From contig BEIF01000003.1 in NCBI GenBank assembly GCA_002898215.1, forward strand, positions 62,001-126,000: a stretch of DNA of 64,000 bases. Direction: 5' to 3'. Shown here in pieces: positions 18,370-27,416 of this stretch. The translations under genes were made by a program, and so were the position numbers. This DNA comes from a bacterium HR29. Its GTDB lineage: Bacteria; Chloroflexota; Dehalococcoidia; Tepidiformales; Tepidiformaceae. The notes below the pieces were generated by a model, which was not told the origin of the DNA, made no database searches, and was given only the letters and a program-made list of their open reading frames with translations. Every line of letters starts with the position of its first letter. The stretch's first letter is position 1.

Positions 18370-19395
18370 CTACGAGCGCGCGGCTCGTTCCAGCAGTCGC
18401 TCGAACGCCTCGTCCCCCTGCAGGGGGGCGAAGCGGGGGTCGCTCTTCGCCTCCCGGGCGAGGGATGGTTCGATGGCGAGGGCACGGCCCAGCTCGGCCA
18501 GCGCTTCGGCCCGCTTCCCCAACACGGAGAGCGCCGAGGCCGCGCCGTAGCGAGCTTCGGCGTCGCGGGGGTCGATCTCGGCCGCCCGGCGGAAATCCGA
18601 AAGCGCTCGCTCGGCGTCACCGGCCTGGAGGTAGGCGAGGCCCCGGTTCACGAGCACGGTGCAGTCCTGGGGGTCGATGGCGAGCGCACGGTCGAAATCG
18701 GCGATCGCCTCCCGGATACGGTGACGGACGAGATGGAGCATCCCCCGGTTGTTGAGGACGTCGGGGTCGTCGGGCGCCAGCTCGAGGGCGCGATTGTAGT
18801 CGGCGAGGGCGGCGTCGTAGTCGCCGGTTCGCGTGCGCGCGTTCGCCCGGTTGTAGTAGGCGGCCGCGTTCTGGGGGTCGAGCTCGATGGCCCGAGTGTA
18901 GCGGTCGATGGCCATGGCGTACTGGCCGACGTTGAAGTAGATGTTCCCCTCGTCGAGGTAGGAGGCGGCGCTGCGGCGCGGGATCGCCGCGCCGTAACGG
19001 GGCATGGACTCCGCGGCCTCTTCGAGGGCGGCTGCGAGCGGGTCGCTCGTCTCCTCCTCCGCCGGGGGCGGCGCCCCGGACCGGCCGTTCGCGCTGGCGA
19101 GGATCTCCTCCCACAGCTCCACCAGGTCGTCGCGCCCGTCGGTGGTTTCGGCCGACCGGTCCGTGCCTGGAGCGTCCGTTCGCGACGCCACGGAGGGCGG
19201 CCCTTGGGCGGCAGTGGGCGCCGCGGCTGCCGCCGGCGGCGCTTCGGGGGCGCGAACAGCGCTCGGAACGGGGCGAGGTTGCTGCCGAGGAGGAGTGCGC
19301 GCGGGGCCGGAGAAGAGACGTCGAAGCGCGACCGCTGCCGCGCCCGCGGCGGCAGCGAGGGCGGCAAGCCTGGCCAGCCGCGCGACGCCGCTCAT
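18370..19395 (-). CDS. TPR-repeat protein with N-terminal membrane anchor
   Basis: 341 residues. A hydrophobic Ala-rich N-terminal helix (about 5-28) is followed by a low-complexity Pro/Ala/Glu linker (about 30-130). About six tetratricopeptide repeats follow (about 135-330), each with the AxxxYNRA or NRGxA pattern and IDPQ turns. TPRs make scaffolds for protein complexes. Its ATG overlaps the stop of the upstream hypothetical gene (TCAT on the plus strand), and dnaE begins 57 bp downstream in the same direction, so the three may be transcribed together. Confidence 0.82.
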   Translation of the reverse strand: MSGVARLARLAALAAAAGAAAVALRRLFSGPARTPPRQQPRPVPSAVRAPEAPPAAAAAPTAAQGPPSVASRTDAPGTDRSAETTDGRDDLVELWEEILASANGRSGAPPPAEEETSDPLAAALEEAAESMPRYGAAIPRRSAASYLDEGNIYFNVGQYAMAIDRYTRAIELDPQNAAAYYNRANARTRTGDYDAALADYNRALELAPDDPDVLNNRGMLHLVRHRIREAIADFDRALAIDPQDCTVLVNRGLAYLQAGDAERALSDFRRAAEIDPRDAEARYGAASALSVLGKRAEALAELGRALAIEPSLAREAKSDPRFAPLQGDEAFERLLERAARS

Positions 19396-19838
19396 GAGCG
19401 CGTCCGCTGGTCCGCTCCGGCCGCCTCCCCGCCCGCGCGCTCCAGGAGCGCTTCGATGACGGCCAGCAGCCCGTTGTAGGCGTAGACGATTTCGTCCCGA
19501 GGATGGAGTTCGAGCTTCTTCTTCGTTTCCTTCCGGGCCGTCACCGGGTCCCACGAACCGGTGAGCTCGATGGCCTCGTGGTCGATCCCGATCTCCAGCT
19601 CGTACAGCTCGCCATCCTCGCAGACGACGACGCAGCCTCGCTCGGGATCCCCGGCGGGTCCAGGGTCGCATTCGATGGCGTTGGTGAAGAGCGCATTGGG
19701 GAAGGGCGGGAACGGGTCGAGCTTGGCGCACGCCTCGCGCAGGAGCTCGCGAAGCTGGATGGCCGCGCGCTCGAGGACGGCATCGGCCTGGGTCTTCAAC
19801 GAGAGGATCTCGCGAGGGTCGAGCTGCTGTTGTTTCAT
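19392..19838 (-). CDS. Hypothetical protein, leaderless start
   Basis: 148 residues with no family I recognise. An amphipathic N-terminal helix (about 1-45, DPREILSLKTQADAVLERA) is followed by a mixed region with GCVVVCEDGELYELEIGID, strand-rich, then a C-terminal helix ending in polar residues. It resembles a small helical protein with a beta-sandwich insert. ATG 19838 lies seven bases after a TAATAT box, so the transcript is probably leaderless. It is the first gene of the TPR/dnaE run. Confidence 0.7.
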   Translation of the reverse strand: MKQQQLDPREILSLKTQADAVLERAAIQLRELLREACAKLDPFPPFPNALFTNAIECDPGPAGDPERGCVVVCEDGELYELEIGIDHEAIELTGSWDPVTARKETKKKLELHPRDEIVYAYNGLLAVIEALLERAGGEAAGADQRTRS

Positions 19839-19845
19839 CCGAGCT

Positions 19846-19851
19846 ATATTA
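19846..19851 (-). promoter_or_regulatory. -10 box TAATAT, leaderless start of the 19838 gene
   Basis: The box ends seven bases before the ATG, placing the expected transcription start on or next to the start codon. No ribosome binding site precedes the ATG. Confidence 0.5.
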
Positions 19852-19927
19852 CGGCGGCTCGCCGAGCACGGATATCCGCCTCGCGTGGCTTCCATTCCTG
19901 ACCTGCGGGCGCGCAGGATGGAGGGTG

Positions 19928-20683
19928 ATGGGGCGGCCGAAGGTTCTCCTCCTCCACGGCTACCTCTCCACCAGCACGGTGTGGCGGAGGACGGCTCGTT
20001 TCCTGGACGCGTGCGAGCCTGAGGCTCTCGACTTGCCCGGCTACGGCGGGTCGCCCTTGCCGCCGGGTGGACTGACGCTGGAGAGCGTCGTCGAGGCGGT
20101 GGCAGCGGAGGCCGCCAGGCTTCGGCCCGCCGCAGTCGTAGGACACTCCATGGGCGCGGTCGTGGCCCTGGCGCTCGGGCGCCGGTATCCGGAGCTTGCC
20201 CCGCGGGTGGGGGCCGTCGGTTTGCCGGTGTACCGCTCCCGCGACGAGGCCCGCCGCTTCGTGGGGAGGCGGGGAGCCGTCTACCGCTTCTTCCTCTGGA
20301 ACGACGCCGCCGCCCACATGGTCTGCTGCGAGCTGGGGCGACGAACGATGTCGCTCTGGGCGCCCGCGGTGCTGCGCCGGTATCCCCAGTACGACCGGGA
20401 GGTGCTGCGGAGCGCGTTCGCCCACGGCGCCGAAACCCATCGCCAGGCCCTGGAGCGGCTCGTCTTCGGCGCTCGCCTCGAGGAGTGGGCGGCGGAGGTG
20501 CCGGTGCCGGTGGCGGCGCTCCACGGGACCGCCGACGGCGCGGCGCCGCCGGCGCGAGCGCGAGCGCTCGCGCAACGCCTGGGATGGCGCTGGGAGGAAG
20601 TGCCCGGCGCCACCCACGAAGTGCTCCTCGAGCAGCCCGAGCTCACCGCCCGCTGGGTGGAATCGCTCGCCCTCGGCTCCTGA
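19928..20683 (+). CDS. Alpha/beta hydrolase
   Basis: A 251-residue alpha/beta hydrolase. The oxyanion HGYLSTS lies near residue 11, the nucleophile elbow is GHSMGA (about 79), the acid is in HGTADGAAP and the catalytic His is in GATHEVLLEQP near the C-terminus. This is a complete catalytic triad. Substrate unknown (esterase, C-C hydrolase and haloperoxidase relatives share the pattern). ATG 19928 is preferred over GTG 19925. It is divergent from the 19838 gene. The 91-bp convergent gap to the ABC permease shows no strong terminator. Confidence 0.8.
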   Translation: MGRPKVLLLHGYLSTSTVWRRTARFLDACEPEALDLPGYGGSPLPPGGLTLESVVEAVAAEAARLRPAAVVGHSMGAVVALALGRRYPELAPRVGAVGLPVYRSRDEARRFVGRRGAVYRFFLWNDAAAHMVCCELGRRTMSLWAPAVLRRYPQYDREVLRSAFAHGAETHRQALERLVFGARLEEWAAEVPVPVAALHGTADGAAPPARARALAQRLGWRWEEVPGATHEVLLEQPELTARWVESLALGS

Positions 20684-20774
20684 ACCTCGTCTTTTGCGCC
20701 CGGGCTGCGTCGGTGCCAAACCCGTCCACCGTCGGTCGTTTCGCTCCGCGGGAGGCGAGGGGCCCCACGAAGCG

Positions 20775-21611
20775 TCAGCCGCTCCGCTTCAGGCGGCCAC
20801 TGCGCTTCGCGTACCGTTCGCCCTGAGTGAAGACCCACACGCCCGCCGGGATGAGCCCCAGCCCGGCGGCGAACAGGCCCGCAGCCGTCGGCCAGATGTC
20901 GGCCACCCCCGCCCCGTCGAGCACGGCATCGCGCATCGCCGCCAGCAGGTAGGTCACCGGGCTGAAGTCCGCCAGGGTTCGGAGCGGCTCGGGCATGTGC
21001 TCGGGGAGGGCGTAGACGCCCGATACCAGGAGGAGGGCAGCCTGGATGACCCAGGCCATCTGTTCGCCTCGCTCCGGGTAGAGGAGGGGCAGAACGGCGC
21101 CCATCATGCCGATGCCGATGAGGCTGAGGCTGCCGGCAACCATGACGGCCGCGGCGGCACCGAAATCGGCACGGCCGACGTCGATGCCGAAGACCGCCAC
21201 GATGACCGCCAGGATCACCGCCGTGTGCACCAGCGCGTAGACGATGGCGAAGAGGGAGGTTCCGACGAGGTGGGTGATGCGCCGGACCGGCGCCATGAAG
21301 GTGTACTCGATGGTCCCCTCCCACCGCTCGAGGGCCACCATCTGGGCCACCGTTCCGAAGACGACCGAGACGTAGTGCCAAACGACCGCGCCCACGGAAA
21401 GGAAGAGCACGAGCCGCTCCACCGCGGCTTCGTCGAAGGCTTCGGTACCCGCGGCGGCGTTGGCGCTCCGGGCCACCAACACCACCGCGATGGAGTTCGC
21501 CACGGAATAGGCGATCCAGACCACCTCCCACCCCCAGTACCGCTTGACGAGGTTGAGGTTCCGCTCGAGGAACCCGTACATCGCCCGGAGTTCGTGCTGC
21601 GCGAGTGTCAT
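20775..21611 (-). CDS. ABC-2 type transporter permease
   Basis: A 278-residue permease with about six hydrophobic segments and the ABC-2 loop ERWEGTIEYTFMAPVRR (about 95-111). The last periplasmic part contains FSPVTYLLAAMRDAVL, typical of drug/polyketide/capsule ABC-2 permeases. Its start overlaps the stop of the ATPase gene, so the two form one transporter. No substrate clue in the neighbourhood. Confidence 0.85.
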   Translation of the reverse strand: MTLAQHELRAMYGFLERNLNLVKRYWGWEVVWIAYSVANSIAVVLVARSANAAAGTEAFDEAAVERLVLFLSVGAVVWHYVSVVFGTVAQMVALERWEGTIEYTFMAPVRRITHLVGTSLFAIVYALVHTAVILAVIVAVFGIDVGRADFGAAAAVMVAGSLSLIGIGMMGAVLPLLYPERGEQMAWVIQAALLLVSGVYALPEHMPEPLRTLADFSPVTYLLAAMRDAVLDGAGVADIWPTAAGLFAAGLGLIPAGVWVFTQGERYAKRSGRLKRSG

Positions 21612-22468
21612 CCTTCGACCACCTCCTCCTCGTCCTCGAGCCGCCTCCCCGTGAGCGAGAGGAAGACGTCTTCCAGGGTGGCCGGCCGCCCGACGCGCTC
21701 GCTTGCCGCCCGCCGCAACCCTTCCGGCGTATCGAGGGCCACGATGCGGCCGCGGTCGAAGATGGCGACGCGGTCGCAGAGCTGCTCCGCCTCCGTCATG
21801 TCGTGGGTGGTGAGGACGACCGTGACGTCGTGGAGCCGTCGGGTCTCGCGCACGAACGCCTGGACGTCATGCTTCGCCCGCGGGTCGAGCCCGGTGGTGG
21901 GTTCGTCGAGCAGGAGGAGCGCCGGGGAGGTAAGGAAGGCGCGGGCGATGGCCACCTTCTGCTGCATGCCTCGGGACATCTCCTCCATCGGCGCCGTCAC
22001 CGCCTTCCCGTCGATGCCCAGGTCGTCGAGGATGCGGCGGATCGCCGCCCGTGCGGCGCGTCCCTCCAATCCGTACACCCGTGCCGCGAAGAGGAGGTTC
22101 TCCATCGGCGATAGCTTCTTGAAGAACGCCGCCTCCACCGACACCCGATTGATGGAGCGCTTTACCCGCGTGGGTTGGCGGACGACGTCGATGCCGAAGG
22201 CGCGGATCTCCCCCGAATCGGGGATGAGCAGCGTCGAGAGGAGGCGGATCAGCGTGCTCTTCCCCGACCCGTTCGGGCCGAGGATGCCGAAGATCTCGCC
22301 CCGCCGCACCGTGAAGGAGACGTGGTCGACGGCAGTGACGCTGCGGCCGCGGCGGCGCAGCCACGGGAGCGCCGGCCCGAACCGCTTGACGACGTCGGCC
22401 ACTTCGAGGGCGACGCCGTCGGATCGGACGGCCCCCTCCGAGGGCATTTCCGAGGTTACGCGGTCCAT
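21608..22468 (-). CDS. ABC-2 type transporter ATP-binding protein
   Basis: A 286-residue ABC ATPase with Walker A GPNGSGKST, signature MSRGMQQKVAIARAF, Walker B LLLLDEPTTGLDP and H-loop TTHDMTEAE. The sequence ends in an acidic LEDEEEVVEG tail. ATG 22468 is chosen; the same frame stays open upstream for 250 more codons, but that sequence is Arg/Ser/Pro-rich without structure and is unlikely to be protein. A weak CAGGAT box lies nine bases before the start. Confidence 0.88.
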   Translation of the reverse strand: MDRVTSEMPSEGAVRSDGVALEVADVVKRFGPALPWLRRRGRSVTAVDHVSFTVRRGEIFGILGPNGSGKSTLIRLLSTLLIPDSGEIRAFGIDVVRQPTRVKRSINRVSVEAAFFKKLSPMENLLFAARVYGLEGRAARAAIRRILDDLGIDGKAVTAPMEEMSRGMQQKVAIARAFLTSPALLLLDEPTTGLDPRAKHDVQAFVRETRRLHDVTVVLTTHDMTEAEQLCDRVAIFDRGRIVALDTPEGLRRAASERVGRPATLEDVFLSLTGRRLEDEEEVVEG

Positions 22469-23419
22469 CCGATCACCATCCTGCGACGAAGAGCGGGGGA
22501 TGCGCCGCTGCGGGCCGAACGAACGAAGAGGGGGTGCAGCGCAGCGGGGGAACGCTGGCCTCAACCGTGTCCGGGAAGGGGCAGCCGAACGGGCCCGCCC
22601 CCCGGCTGCCCGGTGCGAGCGCCGCACATGGGGAACCTCCGAGGACCCCAGCCTAGGGCGCGTCACAGGCTGGGGCAAATTCTCCGTCGGCGAGGGGGGC
22701 GAGCGGGGGCCGCGCTCGGTCCGGACGGAACGCCGTCCGCCGCGAATCTCGACGGGCGAGGGAAAGCCGACGGCGCCCTCGCGGCGATTCCGCTCGACCC
22801 GTCGCGGGAGTGGCGCGGAGGGAGCCGTCGAACGCAGCCGCGCCGATGCTGCCTCCCGAGGCTGGCTGCACCCTGCGCCGTCGGGGAACGTGGAGGCCCA
22901 GGGCGGAACGGCCGACGTCACGCTCCACGACCTCCGCGACCTGCCCCGGGGCGCCGTCTCCGGCGACAGCTTCCGGCCCTCACCGCCGGGACCGGTCGCC
23001 GAACCGGCTCGGCGTCGCGACGCCGGGGAGAGACGCCCCCGGCACGGCCCCGTCGGTACCCGGGAGCGGTCGGCGGTTCGGTGACGGCGGCCGGACCTCC
23101 GAGGCAGCGCTCTCGGTCGACTGGCGCGTGACCCTCGCTCGGGCTGCGGAGCGGAGGGCGAGGGGCCGGACCTCCGCCATCCTCGACCGTTTGGACGCCC
23201 ACGTGCACCTGCCGACACGGGCAGGCTCCCGCGTCTCCGTGGCCCGGGCGTGCCCGCTCGGAATGCACGCCCGGCGGGCCGGTGGCGGTCCGGGAGCGCT
23301 TGGCGCGCTCCCCCTTTGCCGCTGCCGCGGCCGGCCTCGGCCTGCGCGCCGGTTGCGTTCGGTGGGAGAGGGAGGTCGGGACCCGGACGGGAGCCTCGCC
23401 GGAGGCGGCCCGGCGCTCG
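22469..23419. other. About 950 bp without a gene
   Basis: All frames here give Arg/Pro/Ser-rich low-complexity translations without domain features, so I call no gene. It is the longest non-coding stretch in the window and lies upstream of the ABC operon and downstream of the BcsA-like gene. It contains a perfect 9-bp inverted repeat at 22646-22675 and a smaller CGAGCG/CGCTCG repeat near 22695. Confidence 0.55.
22646..22675. repeat. 9-bp inverted repeat in the gene-free stretch
   Basis: CCCCAGCCT (22646-22654) and AGGCTGGGG (22667-22675) are perfectly complementary around a 12-base loop. There is no T-run on either strand. It lies about 180 bp upstream of the ABC ATPase start. Confidence 0.45.
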
Positions 23420-25480
23420 CTAGGATGCCTTCGCCACCGCGGGCACCCCTCCGGCCACCGGGGCGGGCGTCGGCTCCGTCCCGCGGACGTGCGCCAACGC
23501 CACCTGCTGGAAGAGGAGCAGCACGAGCTGCTTCCGGATCCCGTTCTCCATCGGTAGGAAGCGGCCGCCGATGATCGATCGGCCCTCGCGGTCCCGGCGC
23601 AGGGAGCGGACTTCCACCGGTAGCTGTAGCCGGTCGCCGTCGGGTAGGAGGATGGTGACCGTTCCCTGGGCGCCGACTGGGAGGGGCACGCCGGCGCGCC
23701 AGGCGATGCCGCCCGCCGACAGGTCGACGCTCCGTCCGATGATGTCGACTCCTTCGAAGCGGGCGATGACCGGCGCCTCGAAGGGGAAGCGGTACATCTC
23801 CCGTCGGTGCGGCCGGCGGGTTGCCCAGCGCACGGCCGAGAGCGCGAGCCAGCCGTTGAAGAGGGCCCACCCGACGGTCACCCAGAGGCCCGCACCTTGG
23901 AGCTGCCATTCCGCGCCGGCGGCCCACCAGCCCACTGCCCAGCCAGCGGCGAGCGCCGAGGCGACCCCGAGGCCGATTTGCAGCTTCAGATGGCGAAGCT
24001 CCAGGTAGAGCGGCTGGGCGGCATCGCCCACCTTCGGGGTGACCTTGAATTTCAGCCGGCGCGGATAGACGAGCGCCGTCAGGGCGCGAAGCATGATGCC
24101 CAGCTTCAGGAAATGGAAGCGCTGCGACGGGAAGTACGGCAGCGTACCCCGGGAGAGCAGCCGCGTGGCGACGACGCCCGAGACGTAGTACGGCAGGAAA
24201 TGCCACAGCAGCTCCTCGCCGCTGGTGCGCATCGGCAAGACGCCGAAGAGGAGCGCCTCGATCGGCGTCACGAGGTAGATGAGCTTCGGGACGTATTCGA
24301 GGACGTAGGCCACGCTCGTGAAGTAGGCGATGCGCTGTCGCCAGGTGAGCCCCCGCCGGAGGAGCGGGTTGTCGCTCCGGAGGATCTGCACCGCGCCCTG
24401 CGCCCACCGCAGCCGCTGAACCAGGAACGCCTCCAGGTCGTCGGGGGCGATGCCGACCGCCAGCTCCTCGTTGTGGTAGACGCTCTTCCATCCCCGAGCG
24501 TGGATGGACATCGTGGTGTGCATGTCCTCGGTCACGGTGCGGGTGTCCACGCCACCGATCTTTTCCAGCGCGCGCCGCCGGATGATGGCTGTCGACCCGC
24601 ACCAGAACACGGCGTTCCAGCGGTCTTTCCCCGGCAGGATGGCGTCGTAGAAGACCGACTGCTCGTGCCAGGGGCTGTGCTCGCGCGAGCTCCGCGCACG
24701 CTCGTGCTGGAAGGAGTCGAGGTTGTAGTACACCTGGGGCGCCTGGACGAGGGCCACCTTCGGGTCGCGGAAGTAGCCGAGCAGCCGGACCAAGAAGTGA
24801 GGGAAAGGAGCGTGGTCGGCGTCGAAGAAGGCGATGAACTCCCCGCTCGTCTTCTTCAGCGCCTCGTTGATGTTGCCGGCCTTGGCGTGGGTGTTGGTGG
24901 GCCGGGTGAGGTACTCGGCCCCGAGCTCCTCGCAGAGCGCTCGCACCTCCTCGCGCCTGCCGTCATCGAGCACGTAGGTGCGGTGGGGGTACTCCATCGC
25001 CACCGCGGCGGCGATCGTGGGCCGAAGCACCGAGAGGGGTTCGTTGTAGGTCGGGATGAAGACGTCGACGGAGAGCCCCTCCGGCGGCGGTGGCGGCTCT
25101 CGCCGCTGCAACGCCCAGAGGTTGGCGGCGAAGAGGACGAAGAAGAACGCGCCGAGGATGTCGGCGAAGAGGAGCGGGAAGGCGATGTAGAAGGCGCCCA
25201 CGTCGATCGTTTCCGTGACGCGCCACCAGAGGTACCAGGCGGTGATGGCCATCGCCGCGACGGCGGCGGCCTGGGCGGGCCTGGAGGCGTCGACCCAGGC
25301 CCGCCCGGCCGCCTCGGGCCCGGCGGCTCCGCCGCTCGCTCTCCGCCGGCGCACGAGCCTCCAGGCCACGGCGGCGAGGAGCACGCCCGTGCCCACCGCC
25401 GCCGTGGTGCGCGCGCTCACGCCCCGTACCCGGCGGCGGCGACCCCAGCCGCGCCCGAAACGTCCTCCCCGTCGAGCCAT
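23420..25480 (-). CDS. Cellulose synthase-like GT2 glycosyltransferase with PilZ domain
   Basis: A 686-residue BcsA-like processive beta-glycosyltransferase. TM helices near 20-120 lead to the GT2 domain, with FIPTYNEP, the DADH motif (FFDADHAPF), TED in VTEDMHTT and QRLRW, the full D,D,D,QxxRW set. Further TM helices follow at about 370-560. A C-terminal PilZ domain (about 575-665) keeps RxxxR (RREMYR) and DLSAGG, the cyclic-di-GMP contacts. It should polymerise a beta-glucan or similar polysaccharide across the membrane under c-di-GMP control. No bcsB, bcsZ or diguanylate cyclase is adjacent. Confidence 0.88.
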   Translation of the reverse strand: MARRGGRFGRGWGRRRRVRGVSARTTAAVGTGVLLAAVAWRLVRRRRASGGAAGPEAAGRAWVDASRPAQAAAVAAMAITAWYLWWRVTETIDVGAFYIAFPLLFADILGAFFFVLFAANLWALQRREPPPPPEGLSVDVFIPTYNEPLSVLRPTIAAAVAMEYPHRTYVLDDGRREEVRALCEELGAEYLTRPTNTHAKAGNINEALKKTSGEFIAFFDADHAPFPHFLVRLLGYFRDPKVALVQAPQVYYNLDSFQHERARSSREHSPWHEQSVFYDAILPGKDRWNAVFWCGSTAIIRRRALEKIGGVDTRTVTEDMHTTMSIHARGWKSVYHNEELAVGIAPDDLEAFLVQRLRWAQGAVQILRSDNPLLRRGLTWRQRIAYFTSVAYVLEYVPKLIYLVTPIEALLFGVLPMRTSGEELLWHFLPYYVSGVVATRLLSRGTLPYFPSQRFHFLKLGIMLRALTALVYPRRLKFKVTPKVGDAAQPLYLELRHLKLQIGLGVASALAAGWAVGWWAAGAEWQLQGAGLWVTVGWALFNGWLALSAVRWATRRPHRREMYRFPFEAPVIARFEGVDIIGRSVDLSAGGIAWRAGVPLPVGAQGTVTILLPDGDRLQLPVEVRSLRRDREGRSIIGGRFLPMENGIRKQLVLLLFQQVALAHVRGTEPTPAPVAGGVPAVAKAS

Positions 25481-25579
25481 CCGGCCCGATCATCGGCGCG
25501 CCCCGCTCCCCTCTGGACCCCTTGCAGGGCGGCTGCGTCCGCTCCACGATCGTCCCGCCACGGAGGAAGGGGGGCGACG

Positions 25580-26401
25580 ATGGCCGTAGCGCGCGCGGGC
25601 GATGTCTCCTTCTGGTACGAGGAACGGGGTGCGGGCGAGCCGGTGCTCTTCCTTCACGGCCTCACCTGGGACCACACGATGTGGGATGCGCAGGTCGCGG
25701 CCCTGAGCTCCGAGTACCGCTGCCTCGCCCTCGACTTCATCGGACACGGGCGAACCCCCGATATCGACCGCGACTACACGTTCTGGGACCTCGCACGCTA
25801 CGTCGCCCGCTTCCTCGACGAGGTGGGCGTGCCGTCGGCCCATGTCGTCGGGCTCTCGATGGGCGGGATGACGGCCATGCGGCTCGCCCTGCGCCACTCG
25901 GGGAGGGTTCGCAGCCTGGCCCTGCTCGACACCGATGCCGGGGCCGAGGACCCGGCCAAAGCGGCCGGGTACCACCAGCTCGCCGAGGCGGTCATCGCCC
26001 AGGGCTGGGAAGCGGTGGCCGACCCGGTCGCGGCCATCCTGTTCGGCGCCCCCTACCTGGCGCGGCCCGAACACCGCGAGGCCATCCGGGCGAAGTTCGC
26101 CGCCAACCCGCGAGAGAGCATCGCCCGGCGCGCCCTCCGCTGCGTGACGCAGCGGGACGATATCCGTGGCCAGCTCGGCCAGATCGCCGTTCCGACCACC
26201 GTCATCGTGGGCGAGCTCGACATCGCCACGCCCCCCGAGCGGTCCGAGGAGATCGCTGCTGCCATCCCCGGTGCCCGGCTGGTGCGAATTCCGGGGGCGG
26301 GACACATGTCCCCCATCGAGGCGCCCGAGGCGGTGACCGCCGCCCTCCGCGAGCACCTCGCCGCCGCGACGGCGGCCTTCGCAGGGAGCGACGGCCGCTG
26401 A
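25580..26401 (+). CDS. Alpha/beta hydrolase
   Basis: A 273-residue hydrolase of the 3-oxoadipate enol-lactonase/haloperoxidase type. It shows HGLTWDHTMW, the nucleophile motif GLSMGG (about 92-97), the acid in VGELDIATPP and His in PGAGHMSPIE. ATG 25580 follows a strong GGAGGAAGGGG site; a much longer upstream open frame is a shadow of the minus-strand synthase. It is the first of three same-strand genes with an HSL-type esterase and a CapA-like protein. Confidence 0.82.
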   Translation: MAVARAGDVSFWYEERGAGEPVLFLHGLTWDHTMWDAQVAALSSEYRCLALDFIGHGRTPDIDRDYTFWDLARYVARFLDEVGVPSAHVVGLSMGGMTAMRLALRHSGRVRSLALLDTDAGAEDPAKAAGYHQLAEAVIAQGWEAVADPVAAILFGAPYLARPEHREAIRAKFAANPRESIARRALRCVTQRDDIRGQLGQIAVPTTVIVGELDIATPPERSEEIAAAIPGARLVRIPGAGHMSPIEAPEAVTAALREHLAAATAAFAGSDGR

Positions 26402-26432
26402 CCGGCGCCACCACCTTCGAGGAGGATTCCAC

Positions 26433-27416
26433 ATGACCGCCGCTGCCCAACGCTTCGGGCTCGACCCGGCCCTCTTCCGCCCGGAAGCCATCGACCCGGA
26501 GACACGCGCCTTCGTCGCCGAGCTCGAACGAACGCTGGCGGAACTGCCGCCCATCCACTCCCTGCCGCCTGAAGTGACGCGCCAGGCGCGCGAGGAGGGC
26601 CGCGGGGTCTGGGGGCCCATCCAGCTCGTCGAGGAAGCGCGGAGCATGACCATCCCCGGTCCCGGCGGAGAGCTCCCGCTCCGCGTCTTCATCCCGCCCG
26701 AGGGCGTTCGCGCCGTCTACCTCCACATCCACGGGGGAGGGTGGGTGCTCGGCCGGGCGCACCACCAGGACCCGCGCAACTGGCACCTCGCCCGCCGCCT
26801 GAAGGCGGCGGTCGTCAGCGTCGATTACCGCCTCGCCCCGGAACACCCGTACCCTGCGGCTCCGGACGACTGCGAAGCGGCGGCGCTCTGGGTGCTCGAG
26901 CACGGAAAGCGGGAGTTCGGCGCCGACACCCTCCTCATCGGTGGGGAGTCGGCAGGGGCACACCTCTCCGTCGTCACCCTGCTCCGTCTCCGCGACCGCC
27001 ACGGCTTCCGCGGGGCGGTGGCGGCCAACCTCGTCTACGGGGTATACGACCTCCGGCTCACGCCCTCCGCGGCCAACTGGGGCGAGCGGCCCCTCGTCCT
27101 CACCACGCAAACGATGCGCTGGTTCGTGGACCACTTCGTCCCGCCCGAGCGGCGCACCGACCCGGACGTCTCGCCCATCTTCGCCGACCTCACCGGAATG
27201 CCGCCGGCCATCTTCACCGTGGGGACGCTCGACCCCCTCCTCGACGACTCGCTCTTCATGTACTCCCGTTGGGTGGCGGCAGGCAACGATGCCGAACTCG
27301 CCGTCTGGCCGGGGGGCGTGCACGGCTTCAACCTCTTCCCCAACGACCTCGCCCGGCGCGCGAACGAGCGCATCGATGCCTTCCTCGAGTCGCAGCTGCA
27401 GGCGGCGGCTCGCTAG
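26433..27416 (+). CDS. HSL-family alpha/beta hydrolase (esterase)
   Basis: A 327-residue hormone-sensitive-lipase-type esterase. The oxyanion motif is HGGGWVLG (about 97-104), the nucleophile elbow is GGESAGAH (about 172), the acid is in TLDPLLDD and His is in GGVHGFNLFP. An N-terminal cap of about 75 residues is present, as usual for the family. GAGGAGG precedes the ATG. Its 3' end overlaps the first 41 bases of the next gene in another frame. Confidence 0.85.
   Translation: MTAAAQRFGLDPALFRPEAIDPETRAFVAELERTLAELPPIHSLPPEVTRQAREEGRGVWGPIQLVEEARSMTIPGPGGELPLRVFIPPEGVRAVYLHIHGGGWVLGRAHHQDPRNWHLARRLKAAVVSVDYRLAPEHPYPAAPDDCEAAALWVLEHGKREFGADTLLIGGESAGAHLSVVTLLRLRDRHGFRGAVAANLVYGVYDLRLTPSAANWGERPLVLTTQTMRWFVDHFVPPERRTDPDVSPIFADLTGMPPAIFTVGTLDPLLDDSLFMYSRWVAAGNDAELAVWPGGVHGFNLFPNDLARRANERIDAFLESQLQAAAR

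Noticed and set aside
22468-23218. N-terminal extension of the ABC ATPase by about 250 residues
   Set aside because: The extension is Arg/Ser/Pro-rich low complexity, with no start signal and no known ABC extension of this kind.
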